Source of the DNA: Pelomonas sp. Root405
GTDB taxonomy: Bacteria > Pseudomonadota > Gammaproteobacteria > Burkholderiales > Burkholderiaceae_C
Direction: 5' to 3'
Assembly (NCBI RefSeq): GCF_001425165.1
Contig: NZ_LMDU01000014.1
Span: forward strand, 317,056-381,055
Length of the DNA stretch: 64,000 nucleotides
Part shown: in pieces, positions 8,706-16,943 of the stretch
How positions within the stretch are numbered: position 1 is the first letter of the stretch
How the letters are laid out: every line of letters starts with the position of its first letter
The notes under the pieces: model-generated
Told to the model about the DNA's origin: nothing
Database searches by the model: none
Seen by the model: only the letters and a program-made list of their open reading frames with translations
Program-made: the position numbers and the translations under genes

Positions 8706-11138
8706 TCAAAAACCGGCCAGATCGGGGCGGATGCGGGCCATCGCTTCGAGCAGTTCGCGGGCGGCCACCGGGTCGCTGGGTGCCAGGGCTTGCGCCAGCC
8801 GGCGCAGCGGCTCGGCAGCGGGCTGGAAGTCGGGGCTCTGGCGCAGCACGGCCAGCAGTGGCTGGCCGACGCGGGCCAGCATGACGCCCGGGTCGGCACT
8901 CGGCGCGGTGCGCCGGCCCAGGTCCAGATAGCCATGGCGCGCCCGGGCATAGGCGGTCAAGCGGCCAGACAGGGCCGCATCGGGCACGGCCAGCAAGGTA
9001 CTCGCGTCGACATTCACCTGGCCCAGCAGGGTGAGCAGACGGTCGCGCGGCGTCGAGTCGGGCGCATAGGTGATGCGCGGCGCGCGGTAGGCCACCCAGG
9101 GCCGGTCATCAGTGTTCAGCGGCGCGTCGCCGGCCAAGCGCCGCAGCGCGGCGGCGTCGGCGACGAAGCTGCCGAGCACGGCGAAGTCGTCAGCCAGGCC
9201 GAAATCAGCCGCCAGCCCGGGCTTGGTCGCCGCTGGCGCAAAGCGCGTGCCGCCGGCGCGGCCGACCAGGCCGATGGTGGGCGTGTCCAGGCTGTTGCTG
9301 GCCAGCACGGCCGCGCCGTCGGGGAAGGCTTGCAGGAAGGCGGCCGCGATGCTGCGCAGCGTGTCGATGTCGAGCTGGTGCAGCGGCAGCCATTGGCAGA
9401 AGACACCCCGCGGCGCGAGCCGCTCGCGCACGGCTTGAAAGTGCTCGACCGTGTAGAGCGCCCCCGAGCCGCTGCGCGCGGGGTGAAAGTTGTCGGAGAC
9501 GACGACGTCGTAGCGTCGCCTGGCGGTGCGAACATAACGTCGTGCATCAGCGGCATGCAGCCTTGGCTGGGGGCCGGGGCCGAGCGCCGACTGGAACAGC
9601 GCCGAGGCCTCGATGACCTCGGGCAGCAGCTCGACCGCGTCGACCTGCACGCCCGGCATGCGCGCCGCCACGCCGGCCGTGATGCCCGAGCCCACGCCAA
9701 GGAAAAGGGCCTGCCGGGGCGCCGGGTGCAGCAACAGCGGCAACACCGCCTGCCGACCGTCGACGAAGACCGTGGCACTGCTGCCCTCCTGCTGCCGGTT
9801 GTTGATGTGCAGCCGCGCGACGCCGGCGGCGTCTTCGACGACGCTGACCGCGGCCATCGCGCCGTCCCGGTAGCTGAGCACGCGGCCACCTTCAGGCAGG
9901 GTGATGAAGGCCAGCGGCGGCGCGAACAGCGCCAGCGCCACGGTGGCCGCAGCCGGCAGGCACCACGTCGCACGGCGCCACGCCGGCACCAGCAGCAGAT
10001 AGCCCGCGGCGACCAGCAGCAATGCGAGCTTCGGGCCCAGCCCGGCCACCAGCACGACGCCGAACAGCGGCGCGGCCAGCATCGCGCCCAGGGTGTTGAC
10101 GCAGAGCGCACGGCTGAACGGGATGCCGGCCGCGGCCGCGTCGGCGCTGAGCTGGCAGAAGAGGGCGCCCATCAGCAGCGTCGGCAGCGCGAACACGGCG
10201 GCGGCCAGCAGCGCCTCGGTGGCCAGGGCGCCGACCAGGGTCTCGGGTTGCAGCGCCGCCTTGATGGCTTCGGCGCCCAACATCGCGGCCATGCCGATCA
10301 GGCAGCTCAGGGCCAAGGCCTGCAACAGTCGCGGCGTGTCGCGCAGCGGCGGCCAGCGCGCAAACGCCGCCGCACCCAGTGCGCTGCCGGTCAGGTAGAC
10401 GGCCAGCAGCAGGGCGAAGGTGTAGACGGTGTCCTCGGCGACCTGGCTGAGCACGCGCACCGCCAGCACCTCATAGGCGATGCCGAGCAGGCCGGTCAGC
10501 GCCAGCATGGCCAGCGGGCGACTGGAGCTGGCCGGGCCCAGCAGCGGCGTGGGGCGGGCCTGCAATGCGGCGCCGGCCAGCAGGGCGCAGCCGAAGTTGA
10601 GCGCCACGCAAAGGCCGGCGCTCATCGTCAGCCCCCAGGCGGGGATCAGCCAGAAGGCCGTGGCCAGCACGCCGGCGACCGCGCCCAGCGTGTTGGCGGC
10701 GTAGAGCGGCGCGACGCCGGACGTGCCGATTCGCGCCATGGCCGGCAGCGTCGCCCCCATCGCCGCGGTGGCCGGCAGCAGCAGCAGCAAGCTCGCACCG
10801 AAAGCCACGCTCCAATGCCACAGCGGCGTCGCATCGGGCCCGATGAGTGCGAGCGCAGCCTTGCTGGCCACCGGCATCGCGGCCATCAGCACTGCGCCCC
10901 ACAGACCGATCAGCGCCTCGCAGCCGGCATACCAGCGCAGCGGCTGGCTGCTGGCCTCGATGCGCCGGCCGAGCAGCAGCGATCCGACGGACAGCCCGCC
11001 GAAGAAGGCGGCGACAACGGCCAGCACGGCGGCCGATTCGTGGCCGAGGACGAGGCCGAACTGCTGCGTCCAGACGATCTGGTAGCCCAGCCCGGCAAAG
11101 CCGGACGCGGCCATCAGCACAAGGGCCAGCCAGTTCAT
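8706..11138 (-). CDS. Membrane protein with fused spermidine synthase-like domain
   Basis: 810 residues, start chosen at 11138 (MNWLALVLMAASGFAGLGYQ), the conserved opening of this family. The first about 430 residues are hydrophobic, with many predicted membrane helices resembling a major-facilitator/SpeE-associated domain. Then comes a Rossmann methyltransferase-like fold of the spermidine synthase type: FLGVGSGITAG is the nucleotide-binding loop and VDAVELLPEV the acidic strand. A C-terminal region of about 130 residues follows. Such fusions are common in proteobacteria and mostly uncharacterised; polyamine synthesis is not proven. It is the first gene of a three-gene operon with the metallophosphoesterase and the kinase-USP. 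Confidence 0.85.
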   Translation of the reverse strand: MNWLALVLMAASGFAGLGYQIVWTQQFGLVLGHESAAVLAVVAAFFGGLSVGSLLLGRRIEASSQPLRWYAGCEALIGLWGAVLMAAMPVASKAALALIGPDATPLWHWSVAFGASLLLLLPATAAMGATLPAMARIGTSGVAPLYAANTLGAVAGVLATAFWLIPAWGLTMSAGLCVALNFGCALLAGAALQARPTPLLGPASSSRPLAMLALTGLLGIAYEVLAVRVLSQVAEDTVYTFALLLAVYLTGSALGAAAFARWPPLRDTPRLLQALALSCLIGMAAMLGAEAIKAALQPETLVGALATEALLAAAVFALPTLLMGALFCQLSADAAAAGIPFSRALCVNTLGAMLAAPLFGVVLVAGLGPKLALLLVAAGYLLLVPAWRRATWCLPAAATVALALFAPPLAFITLPEGGRVLSYRDGAMAAVSVVEDAAGVARLHINNRQQEGSSATVFVDGRQAVLPLLLHPAPRQALFLGVGSGITAGVAARMPGVQVDAVELLPEVIEASALFQSALGPGPQPRLHAADARRYVRTARRRYDVVVSDNFHPARSGSGALYTVEHFQAVRERLAPRGVFCQWLPLHQLDIDTLRSIAAAFLQAFPDGAAVLASNSLDTPTIGLVGRAGGTRFAPAATKPGLAADFGLADDFAVLGSFVADAAALRRLAGDAPLNTDDRPWVAYRAPRITYAPDSTPRDRLLTLLGQVNVDASTLLAVPDAALSGRLTAYARARHGYLDLGRRTAPSADPGVMLARVGQPLLAVLRQSPDFQPAAEPLRRLAQALAPSDPVAARELLEAMARIRPDLAGF

Positions 11139-11185
11139 TCGGGCCGAGCGCCGGGCCGCTCCCAAGCCGGCCCGTCATGGCGATG

Positions 11186-11210
11186 TGCTTGCCGGTCAAT
11201 CCGGCAAGCA
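11186..11210. other. 10-bp hairpin upstream of the SpeE-like fusion
   Basis: Stem TGCTTGCCGG and CCGGCAAGCA with loop TCAAT, perfectly paired. It lies 76 bp downstream of the oxygenase stop and 48 bp upstream of the SpeE-like start, both on the minus strand. No U-tract follows, so intrinsic termination is doubtful. It may be a Rho-linked 3' end or an attenuator. Confidence 0.4.
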
Positions 11211-11286
11211 TCGCCGTCCGCTCGGGGGACCGACTTGGCTCGTCCGCGTTCAGCGGCGCGAGACGGGGCGAGGGGCAGCATTTCTT

Positions 11287-11913
11287 TCAAGCGTTGAAGC
11301 TCAGTGTGTAGCCCCAGCTCTCCAGCCGCGTCGGGATCGCGTTGAACGCCAGGCTGATGCGGCGCCCGCCGGCATTAGGCGGTACGGCGTGCATCAGGTA
11401 GCTCGGGAACAGGATCAGGTCGCCGGGGGCGGGCGAAGGGCTGACCCATTTTTCGGCGTTGTAGGGCCCGGTGGCCACACCGGCGTGGTCGTTCTTCAGC
11501 GTGAAGTCATGGCCGCCGGGCGACTTCATGAAGACGGTGCGCGCCGAGTCGTGCGTCTCGGTCAGGTAGACCACCCCAGACGCAAAGCTGTTGGCATGGT
11601 TGTGCATGGCCTGGCGGCCGCCGGTGTCCAGCACGTTGACCCACATCTCCTTGATGGCCCAGCCCAGGTTCTCGCCGAACAGCAGCCGCCCGAACTCCGT
11701 GATCTTGGGCGTGATGAGCGCGGCGGCCTGCACGAGCAGCGGGCTGTCGGCCGGCTGCAGCATGCGCGTGTGCGACAGCGCCTCGGAGCTGTTGTTGTGC
11801 TCCAGCGCACGCGTGCTGAAGTGGTCCACGAGGGCGTCGACGAGGGGTGCTGGCAGCACGCCGGGCGCGCGCAGCAGCGGGATGGGAAAGAGGCCGATCA
11901 CCTCATCCGTCAT
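11287..11913 (-). CDS. 2OG-Fe(II) oxygenase family protein (TIGR02466-like)
   Basis: 208 residues from MTDEVIGLFPIPL. The fold has the double-stranded beta-helix signature: MHNHANSFASGVVYL carries the first iron His, and LFPSYLMHAVPPN with RISLAFN near the C-terminus carries the distal His and the Arg that binds 2-oxoglutarate. Length and the opening FPIPLL match the putative oxygenase family TIGR02466. The start overlaps the HupE-like stop by 4 bp, so it is the last gene of a coupled three-gene operon. Likely hydroxylates a protein or small molecule; substrate unknown. Confidence 0.85.
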   Translation of the reverse strand: MTDEVIGLFPIPLLRAPGVLPAPLVDALVDHFSTRALEHNNSSEALSHTRMLQPADSPLLVQAAALITPKITEFGRLLFGENLGWAIKEMWVNVLDTGGRQAMHNHANSFASGVVYLTETHDSARTVFMKSPGGHDFTLKNDHAGVATGPYNAEKWVSPSPAPGDLILFPSYLMHAVPPNAGGRRISLAFNAIPTRLESWGYTLSFNA

Positions 11914-12890
11914 GCCACCACCGCCGCAACGCGAAGCCAGGACCAATACGCCGCCAGGCCGCCGATGCCGTACAGCGACACGGTGCGCAGCCGCTGCGCC
12001 GCCGGCCAGCGGTAGCTGAGGCGCCACAAGCACCAGCAGGCGCCGACGGTCATCAGCTGGCCCAGCTCGACGCCGAGATTGAAGGTCAGCAGGGCCACGA
12101 ACAGGTGGTTCTCCGGCAGGCCGATCTCCTGCAGCGCGCCGGCAAAACCCAGCCCGTGCACAAGGCCGAACAGGAAGGCCACGAGCGCCGGCCAGCGGCG
12201 CGCGAGCGTCTGGCGCCTGTGCATGGCCTCGGCGGCGACGAGGACGATGGACAGCGCGATGGTGGCTTCGACCGGCGCGGAGCTGAGCGTCAGCCAGCCG
12301 AGTGCGCTGCTGGCCAGCGTCAGGCTGTGCGCAGCGGTGAAGGCGGTGATGGTCCACACCAGGTGGCGCCGGAAGCCGACCAGAAAGAGCAGTCCGACGA
12401 CGAAGAGCAGGTGGTCGATGCCGCCGAGGATGTGCTCGACGCCCAGCAGCGCGTAGGCGGTGGCGATCTCGCCCATGCCGCGCGGGTCGTCGGCGGCACC
12501 GTAGAGCTGCACCGCCGGCTGGGCCTTGGTGAGTGTGTAGACGCGGTTCTGGCCGTCCAGCCAGAAGACGCGGATGACGGCGGCCGAGTACCGGTCGCCC
12601 ACGCCCTTGACCGACAGCGTGCCGGACAGACCACGGTCGCCACAGCGCAGCGCATTGCCCTGGGCGTCGCAGCTGGCCGGCCAAACCGGTGTCAGGTCTT
12701 GGGCCAGCGGCCGTTTCTCGCCGGCCATCCATTGCCAGATGAATTCACCGCGGCGGGTTTCGTGCAGCTGCATCTCGGCCATGCTCATCTCGTGAGCCAG
12801 CGAGGGCAGGGCGGCAGCGGCCAAAGCAAGCAGCAGGGCCGCGCGCAGCCAGGTCAGCAGGCGCGAAGCGACAGGTGTGGGGGCACTCAT
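11910..12890 (-). CDS. HupE/UreJ-like integral membrane protein
   Basis: 326 residues. A signal peptide (about 1-33) leads into a periplasmic domain (about 34-145) with two Cys (SCDAQG and LRCGDR) that could pair. The HupE/UreJ_2 membrane domain follows: GVEHILGGIDHLLF, TAFTAAHSLTL, and FGLVHGLGFAGAL, His-rich motifs typical of nickel/cobalt-type transport proteins. It overlaps both neighbours by 4 bp, so it is translationally coupled. The His motifs fit metal movement, but hydrogenase or urease genes are absent here; the conserved partner is a PpiC-like isomerase. Confidence 0.88.
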   Translation of the reverse strand: MSAPTPVASRLLTWLRAALLLALAAAALPSLAHEMSMAEMQLHETRRGEFIWQWMAGEKRPLAQDLTPVWPASCDAQGNALRCGDRGLSGTLSVKGVGDRYSAAVIRVFWLDGQNRVYTLTKAQPAVQLYGAADDPRGMGEIATAYALLGVEHILGGIDHLLFVVGLLFLVGFRRHLVWTITAFTAAHSLTLASSALGWLTLSSAPVEATIALSIVLVAAEAMHRRQTLARRWPALVAFLFGLVHGLGFAGALQEIGLPENHLFVALLTFNLGVELGQLMTVGACWCLWRLSYRWPAAQRLRTVSLYGIGGLAAYWSWLRVAAVVA

Positions 12891-13744
12891 TTCGCGGGCG
12901 CCTCAACCTTGACGGTGTACTTCTTGGCCAGGGCGGCCACGGCAGCGCTGCGTTGCTCGGCCAGGGTGGCGTCCGTCCAGTCCTGCAGCACGATGCCGCG
13001 CAGGGCCTCGAAGCTGGCGGGTCGGGCGGCGCTGCTGGCCTCCAGGCGCACGGCGTGCCAGCCGTCGCGCGACTGCAGGGGCAGCCACTGGCCGGGGCTG
13101 GCGTTCTCCAGCGCCTTGGCGAAACCCTCGCCATAGCTCTGCAGCAGGTTGCTGTGCGGCCGGCCCTTGAAGACGCGCAGGCCAGCCTTGGTGTCGCCGG
13201 GTGTGCCGTTGTTCAGCAGGTCGACGAAGGCGCGCACGGCGGTCTCGCCGGACTCGCCGCCGAGCACGGCTTCCTGGAAGTCGAAGCGGGCCGGCTCGTC
13301 GTACTTGGCGCGGCGCTTCTCGAACCAGTTGCGCAGCACCTCATCGGTCACCGGCGGCAGCTTGGTGCCGCCGTCGACGACGCTGAGTGCCTTGAAGATG
13401 ACGCGCTCGCGAATGGCTGTGTCGCCCTTGTCGAGCTGCAGGGCCAGGCCTTCTCGGTAGAGCACCTCGTTGTCCAGCCACACTCTGCGCAGCGCGTTGA
13501 TCTCGTCGGCATCGGGCTCGTGGCCGCGCTTGGCCTTGAAGATCTCGCGCGCCTCGGCGTCGACCTCGGCGCTGATGACGATCTCGTTGGCTGTGTCGCC
13601 ATCGCCATTGACGAGGCGGTCGACGCCGAACAACGCCGCACCGATCAACAGGAAATGCAGCAGCGGTTCACGGATCCAGTCGGGACGTCGCGGGTCGGCG
13701 CGGCGCGCCTGGGTGGCCGAGGTCAAGGGAAGCTGGGCGGACAT
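12887..13744 (-). CDS. Membrane-anchored PpiC-type peptidyl-prolyl isomerase
   Basis: 285 residues. After about 26 cytoplasmic residues there is one membrane helix (LLHFLLIGAALFGV), then a periplasmic SurA/PpiC-like arrangement: a helical chaperone segment (about 60-140) and a parvulin-like domain ending PGQWLPLQSRDGWHAVRLE, which matches the end of parvulin domains. A further helix (FEALRGIVLQDW) closes it. First gene of the coupled cluster with the HupE-like protein and the oxygenase, and probably helps fold a membrane or exported partner. The start at 13744 was chosen by length; no strong Shine-Dalgarno is evident. Confidence 0.85.
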   Translation of the reverse strand: MSAQLPLTSATQARRADPRRPDWIREPLLHFLLIGAALFGVDRLVNGDGDTANEIVISAEVDAEAREIFKAKRGHEPDADEINALRRVWLDNEVLYREGLALQLDKGDTAIRERVIFKALSVVDGGTKLPPVTDEVLRNWFEKRRAKYDEPARFDFQEAVLGGESGETAVRAFVDLLNNGTPGDTKAGLRVFKGRPHSNLLQSYGEGFAKALENASPGQWLPLQSRDGWHAVRLEASSAARPASFEALRGIVLQDWTDATLAEQRSAAVAALAKKYTVKVEAPAK

Positions 13745-13853
13745 GGATCTCTAAGCAGGGCAGCCAACAGGTCGCGGATGCTATCGACGCTGCAAGACAA
13801 AACGACGACAAAGCCGGTGCTGCGCAGCTCGGGCCCGGTCTATCAACGAAGAA

Positions 13854-13884
13854 GGGGTGCCGCATCGCTGCGGCACCCCTTTTT
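13854..13884. terminator. Rho-independent terminator-like hairpin after the PHP gene
   Basis: 10-bp perfect stem GGGGTGCCGC and GCGGCACCCC with a 6-base loop, followed on the plus strand by five T. On the minus strand it lies 30 bp past the stop of the PHP gene, with a weaker TTCTTC tract. Most likely ends the PHP transcript. Confidence 0.6.
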
Positions 13885-13913
13885 GGCGAGCCGGGCTCAA
13901 GCCCGCGCAGGCA

Positions 13914-16190
13914 TCACTTCACACCGGCGACGGTGATGGCCTTGGCCACTTCGACGTAGATCGGGTTGCTGTAGAACCAGAGGTCGGCCCAGGCGGCGAC
14001 GTCGAAGGACACGGCCTTCTGGCCGGCGATGGGGTTGCCGGCACCGGTGGCGGTTTCCATGTGGGCGGGGCAGCCGTTGATGGTGCCGGTGGCGAAGGTC
14101 GCGCCCGCGGCAGGCTGGTTCGTGGCGGGCGTCGTGCACGGGATGCGCAACATCGTCGGGTCGATGGCGTTGGTGTAGACGTCGGCCAGCGGGTTGCCGT
14201 TCGCATCGGTCTCATAGGGCACGGCGGCCGGCATGTTGGTGCCGCGCAGACGGACGTACTGCGAGGCCTGAACGGCCGGGATGCGCAGGCTCATCTTCAG
14301 GAAGACGCTGTTGTCCACGCCCGACTGGACCGGGGTCCACACCGAGCTGCCGTTGCCAAAGGTCTTCAGCACGGCCGTCGAGGTGTTCTTGGCAGCTGCC
14401 GGCACGGTGGCCAGGCCGGTGGTCGTGCCGTCGGCCTTGAGCCAGTCGGCGTTGCGCGGCCATTCGCCGGCGTAGTCGGGCGCGCCCGGCATCTTGTAGC
14501 CCGTCACCAGGCCACGGATCACGTCGACGTGGTCGAGGACCGGCTTGTTCAGCGGCTGGTTGATGCCGACCTGGGCCAGCGACGGGTTGGCGAAGCTGTA
14601 AGGCGCGTAGTTGGCACCGTCCGGATCGCGCAGCACGATGGCGACGACGATGTCGGCGCCCGGGCGAACCACGAGCTTCTCGCCCATGGTCGCGCAGCCG
14701 GCCTTGTCGATGTCGGTGCCGTTGGTCGCCGCGGCGATGGCCAGAGCTTCGACGGAAGCATTGCTGCGCGCGCCAACACCTGGATAGGAAGCGCAGGCGA
14801 TGAAGGCCAGGCGGTCGATCAGCTGGCCGCTGGCGGCCCAGGCGTTGCCGGTGCGCAGGCCGTCGACGATGGTCTGTGGGCGCAGCTTGTCGGCACCGTT
14901 GCGCACCATCACATAGGTGCGTTGGTACTCGCCGGGCAGGAAGTCCTGTGTGGAGCGGCGGTCGTCCGGGCCGAACTGGCCGCGGTTGTGCCAGTCGGAG
15001 CTGGCGAAGAACCACCAGTTGCGGCCTTCGCCGAGCAGCGCATCCCAGACGCCGCCGAGCTGCCCCGCATAAACGCCGGTGCCGCCGTAGGTCGTGCCGC
15101 CGACGGAGTCGGTCAGCGTGCCGCCAATGTTGTTGCGACGCTGGTGGTATTCGCCGCGCGCGTCGGAGGCGCCATGGCCCGGTTGCGACTCGAAGCCGAA
15201 GGCGACGGCCGGCGCGGCGTTGTTGAGGTTGCGAAGGTGCTCGACGTTGAAGCCGTTGTTGCCGTTCGGGTTGAACGGGCCGGCGCGCTCCAGGTGGGCG
15301 GGCACGTAGTAGCTGGACTGGCCGTGGAAGTTGGCCATCCACTTCATCGCTTCCACGGTCTTGAGGTGGCCGCGCGTGCCGACGCCGGTGCCGCTGGTCG
15401 GGACGAGCTTCTTGCCGGTGGCGCTCCAGCCGATGGCAGCGGACGTGGAATCGGCGCTGGCGGGGTTGGTGCAATCCCAGTTGTTGCCGTTGGCCGAGCC
15501 GGTCACGTTGCCGCGACTGGTGTCGGTGTCGTTGCGGTCGAAGCAGTAGGACCACTTGGACAGCGCGTTGGCATCGCCCAGCGCGACATAGCCCGGTGCC
15601 GTCGGCAGCGTGGCGGTGTCAATGGCCGGCGGCATCTGGCCGCTGACGATGGCCATGGAGCTGTGCTCGTGGCCGGCGACGACGGATTCCAGGCCGAGGA
15701 ACATCGGCGCATTGGTCTTGGCCGCGAGGTATTCGAGCTGCGGGTACTGGTACTCCTGCAGCGACTGCCAGCGCCACATGTTGCCGTTGCCGCCCACGCC
15801 GCCGCCATCACCCTTGAGGTTGGCTGCGCCGATGCTGTTGGACCAGCTCGTCGTCGGGCCTTGGCCTGCAACGTGCGGGTAGGCCGGCGTGGACAAGGAT
15901 GCGTCTTCGGCCAGCGTGCAGTTGCGGTTGCCGCGGCCGCCGTGGCCGGCTTGCACGAACCAGTCCAGACCCCAGGGCGAGTCGGCGGTCTTGTCGGTGG
16001 ACTTCTTGACCAGCTTCTGCATGGAGATCGCGCCGTCCGAGCAGGTGGTGTGGTTGTGGAAGTCACCCGCCACGTATTTGCCGGCGACCTTGCCGGCGGC
16101 AGTGGCAACGGTCGGCACGATGACGACGGCACTGCCGAGCGCCGCGACGGCGGCCAAGGCGATCTGGCTCTTGCTGAGGAAATGAGGCAT
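13914..16190 (-). CDS. Large secreted PHP-domain protein (predicted metal-dependent hydrolase)
   Basis: 758 residues with a signal peptide (about 1-32, ending VATAA). The PHP motif AGDFHNHTTCSDGAIS (about 42-56) supplies the HxH metal ligands. Further likely ligands are in LDWFVQAGHGG, FLGLESVVAGHEHS and, around residue 400, FFASSDWHNRG. The remaining C-terminal part is a beta-rich region of unknown role with several Cys. CGGAG lies upstream of the start. PHP domains hydrolyse phosphoesters; an exported one suggests phosphate scavenging, and a Pho-box-like direct repeat is upstream. Monocistronic by context. Confidence 0.8.
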   Translation of the reverse strand: MPHFLSKSQIALAAVAALGSAVVIVPTVATAAGKVAGKYVAGDFHNHTTCSDGAISMQKLVKKSTDKTADSPWGLDWFVQAGHGGRGNRNCTLAEDASLSTPAYPHVAGQGPTTSWSNSIGAANLKGDGGGVGGNGNMWRWQSLQEYQYPQLEYLAAKTNAPMFLGLESVVAGHEHSSMAIVSGQMPPAIDTATLPTAPGYVALGDANALSKWSYCFDRNDTDTSRGNVTGSANGNNWDCTNPASADSTSAAIGWSATGKKLVPTSGTGVGTRGHLKTVEAMKWMANFHGQSSYYVPAHLERAGPFNPNGNNGFNVEHLRNLNNAAPAVAFGFESQPGHGASDARGEYHQRRNNIGGTLTDSVGGTTYGGTGVYAGQLGGVWDALLGEGRNWWFFASSDWHNRGQFGPDDRRSTQDFLPGEYQRTYVMVRNGADKLRPQTIVDGLRTGNAWAASGQLIDRLAFIACASYPGVGARSNASVEALAIAAATNGTDIDKAGCATMGEKLVVRPGADIVVAIVLRDPDGANYAPYSFANPSLAQVGINQPLNKPVLDHVDVIRGLVTGYKMPGAPDYAGEWPRNADWLKADGTTTGLATVPAAAKNTSTAVLKTFGNGSSVWTPVQSGVDNSVFLKMSLRIPAVQASQYVRLRGTNMPAAVPYETDANGNPLADVYTNAIDPTMLRIPCTTPATNQPAAGATFATGTINGCPAHMETATGAGNPIAGQKAVSFDVAAWADLWFYSNPIYVEVAKAITVAGVK

Positions 16191-16235
16191 GAAGCGGCTC
16201 CGGGAGAGGAAATGGGGGAGGCGTGGGACCGGCGG

Positions 16236-16267
16236 ATGCTAGGAAGCGGTCGTGACCTGGGCGTGAC
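16236..16267 (-). promoter_or_regulatory. Pho-box-like direct repeat with -10 element
   Basis: On the minus strand, GTCACG is repeated with an 11-bp period (CGTCACGCCCAGGTCACG, 16250-16267). Nine bases later comes TAGCAT (16236-16241), a plausible -10. PhoB boxes are GTCAT-type repeats with 11-bp period placed about 10 bp before the -10. The site is 46-77 bp upstream of the PHP gene start. PhoB control is inference. Confidence 0.45.
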
Positions 16268-16309
16268 GGCTCCGCGACGGCTGGCGAGCCGAAGCCGCCT
16301 CGGCCAGGT

Positions 16310-16759
16310 TCAGCGCAAGCCGGCGTAGTCGACGTTGAGCGCGACCTTGACCGGCTCGGCGAACTCGAAATGAAGGTGCAGCGGATAGCTGCGGCCGACC
16401 TGCAGCGGCTGCTGCAGATCGAGCAGTTCGATGTGAAGGCCGTCCTCGGTCAATTGCAGCTCCTGGCCGGCGCGGATCAACAGGGACAGGCCTTGCGCGC
16501 CAGCATCGGCAGCCGCGCCGACGAGGCGGGCGCCACCGGCGACGGGGGTCTTGATGCCGATCAGCCGGTCGGTCCGCTGCACCTCGTCAAAGCGCATGCA
16601 GAGCTTGGCGGTGTCGGCGTCGACGCGGCTGGCGCGGGTCCACGGATGCCAGATGCGCAGATGACTGCTGAAGAACTCGCAGCCCAGAGCGGGGCTGCCA
16701 ATGCCGGCGGCGCCAAGGGCGATCAACAAGTGGCGGCGGAGCAGGGGCGGTGGGGTCAT
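16310..16759 (-). CDS. PCuAC-like periplasmic protein with an apparently degenerate copper site
   Basis: 149 residues from ATG at 16759 (MTPPPLLRRHLLIALGAAG). The N-terminus is an arginine-containing signal peptide, cleaved before about residue 28. The body resembles the PCuAC copper chaperone fold: IWHPWTRAS, DRLIGIKTPVAGGARLV, then GLHIELLDLQQPLQVG and a beta-sandwich end. The usual His-x-Met and Met-rich ligands after the PVAG motif are missing, and the late motif keeps His but has Glu in place of Met. It may bind another metal or none. Located between the PHP gene and a divergent PEP-CTERM gene. Fold assignment is moderately sure; function unclear. Confidence 0.7.
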   Translation of the reverse strand: MTPPPLLRRHLLIALGAAGIGSPALGCEFFSSHLRIWHPWTRASRVDADTAKLCMRFDEVQRTDRLIGIKTPVAGGARLVGAAADAGAQGLSLLIRAGQELQLTEDGLHIELLDLQQPLQVGRSYPLHLHFEFAEPVKVALNVDYAGLR

Positions 16760-16943
16760 GGCAGCGCGCGACGGACGAAGCCGGGAACCATCGCAGCCGC
16801 CGATGACAGGCGCGTGAACCGACGTGGCGCCCGCCGCTGCCTTCATCGCGTCATGCGGCTGTCGTCTTTGGCCACCAAACTCCGGCCCGACATAGACGCC
16901 GCGGCCTCGGCCGCCCCAAACCCTCTCAGCTCTGGAGTTCTCG

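Noticed and set aside
8662-8709. Longer start for the metallophosphoesterase at 8709
   Set aside because: It would add 16 residues before the beta strand that normally opens the family; the ATG at 8661 starts right at that strand.
5402-11297. Very long plus-strand open frames over the hsp20, kinase and SpeE-like genes
   Set aside because: Frames at 5402-7981 and 8790-11297 are antisense to well-supported genes and encode His/Arg/Gln-rich sequence without domains. High GC removes stop codons on the opposite strand.
16780-16943. Sigma54 promoter upstream of the first PEP-CTERM gene
   Set aside because: The nearest TGGCGC...CTGCC element has 11 rather than 10 bases between the GG and GC, and poor -12 identity.
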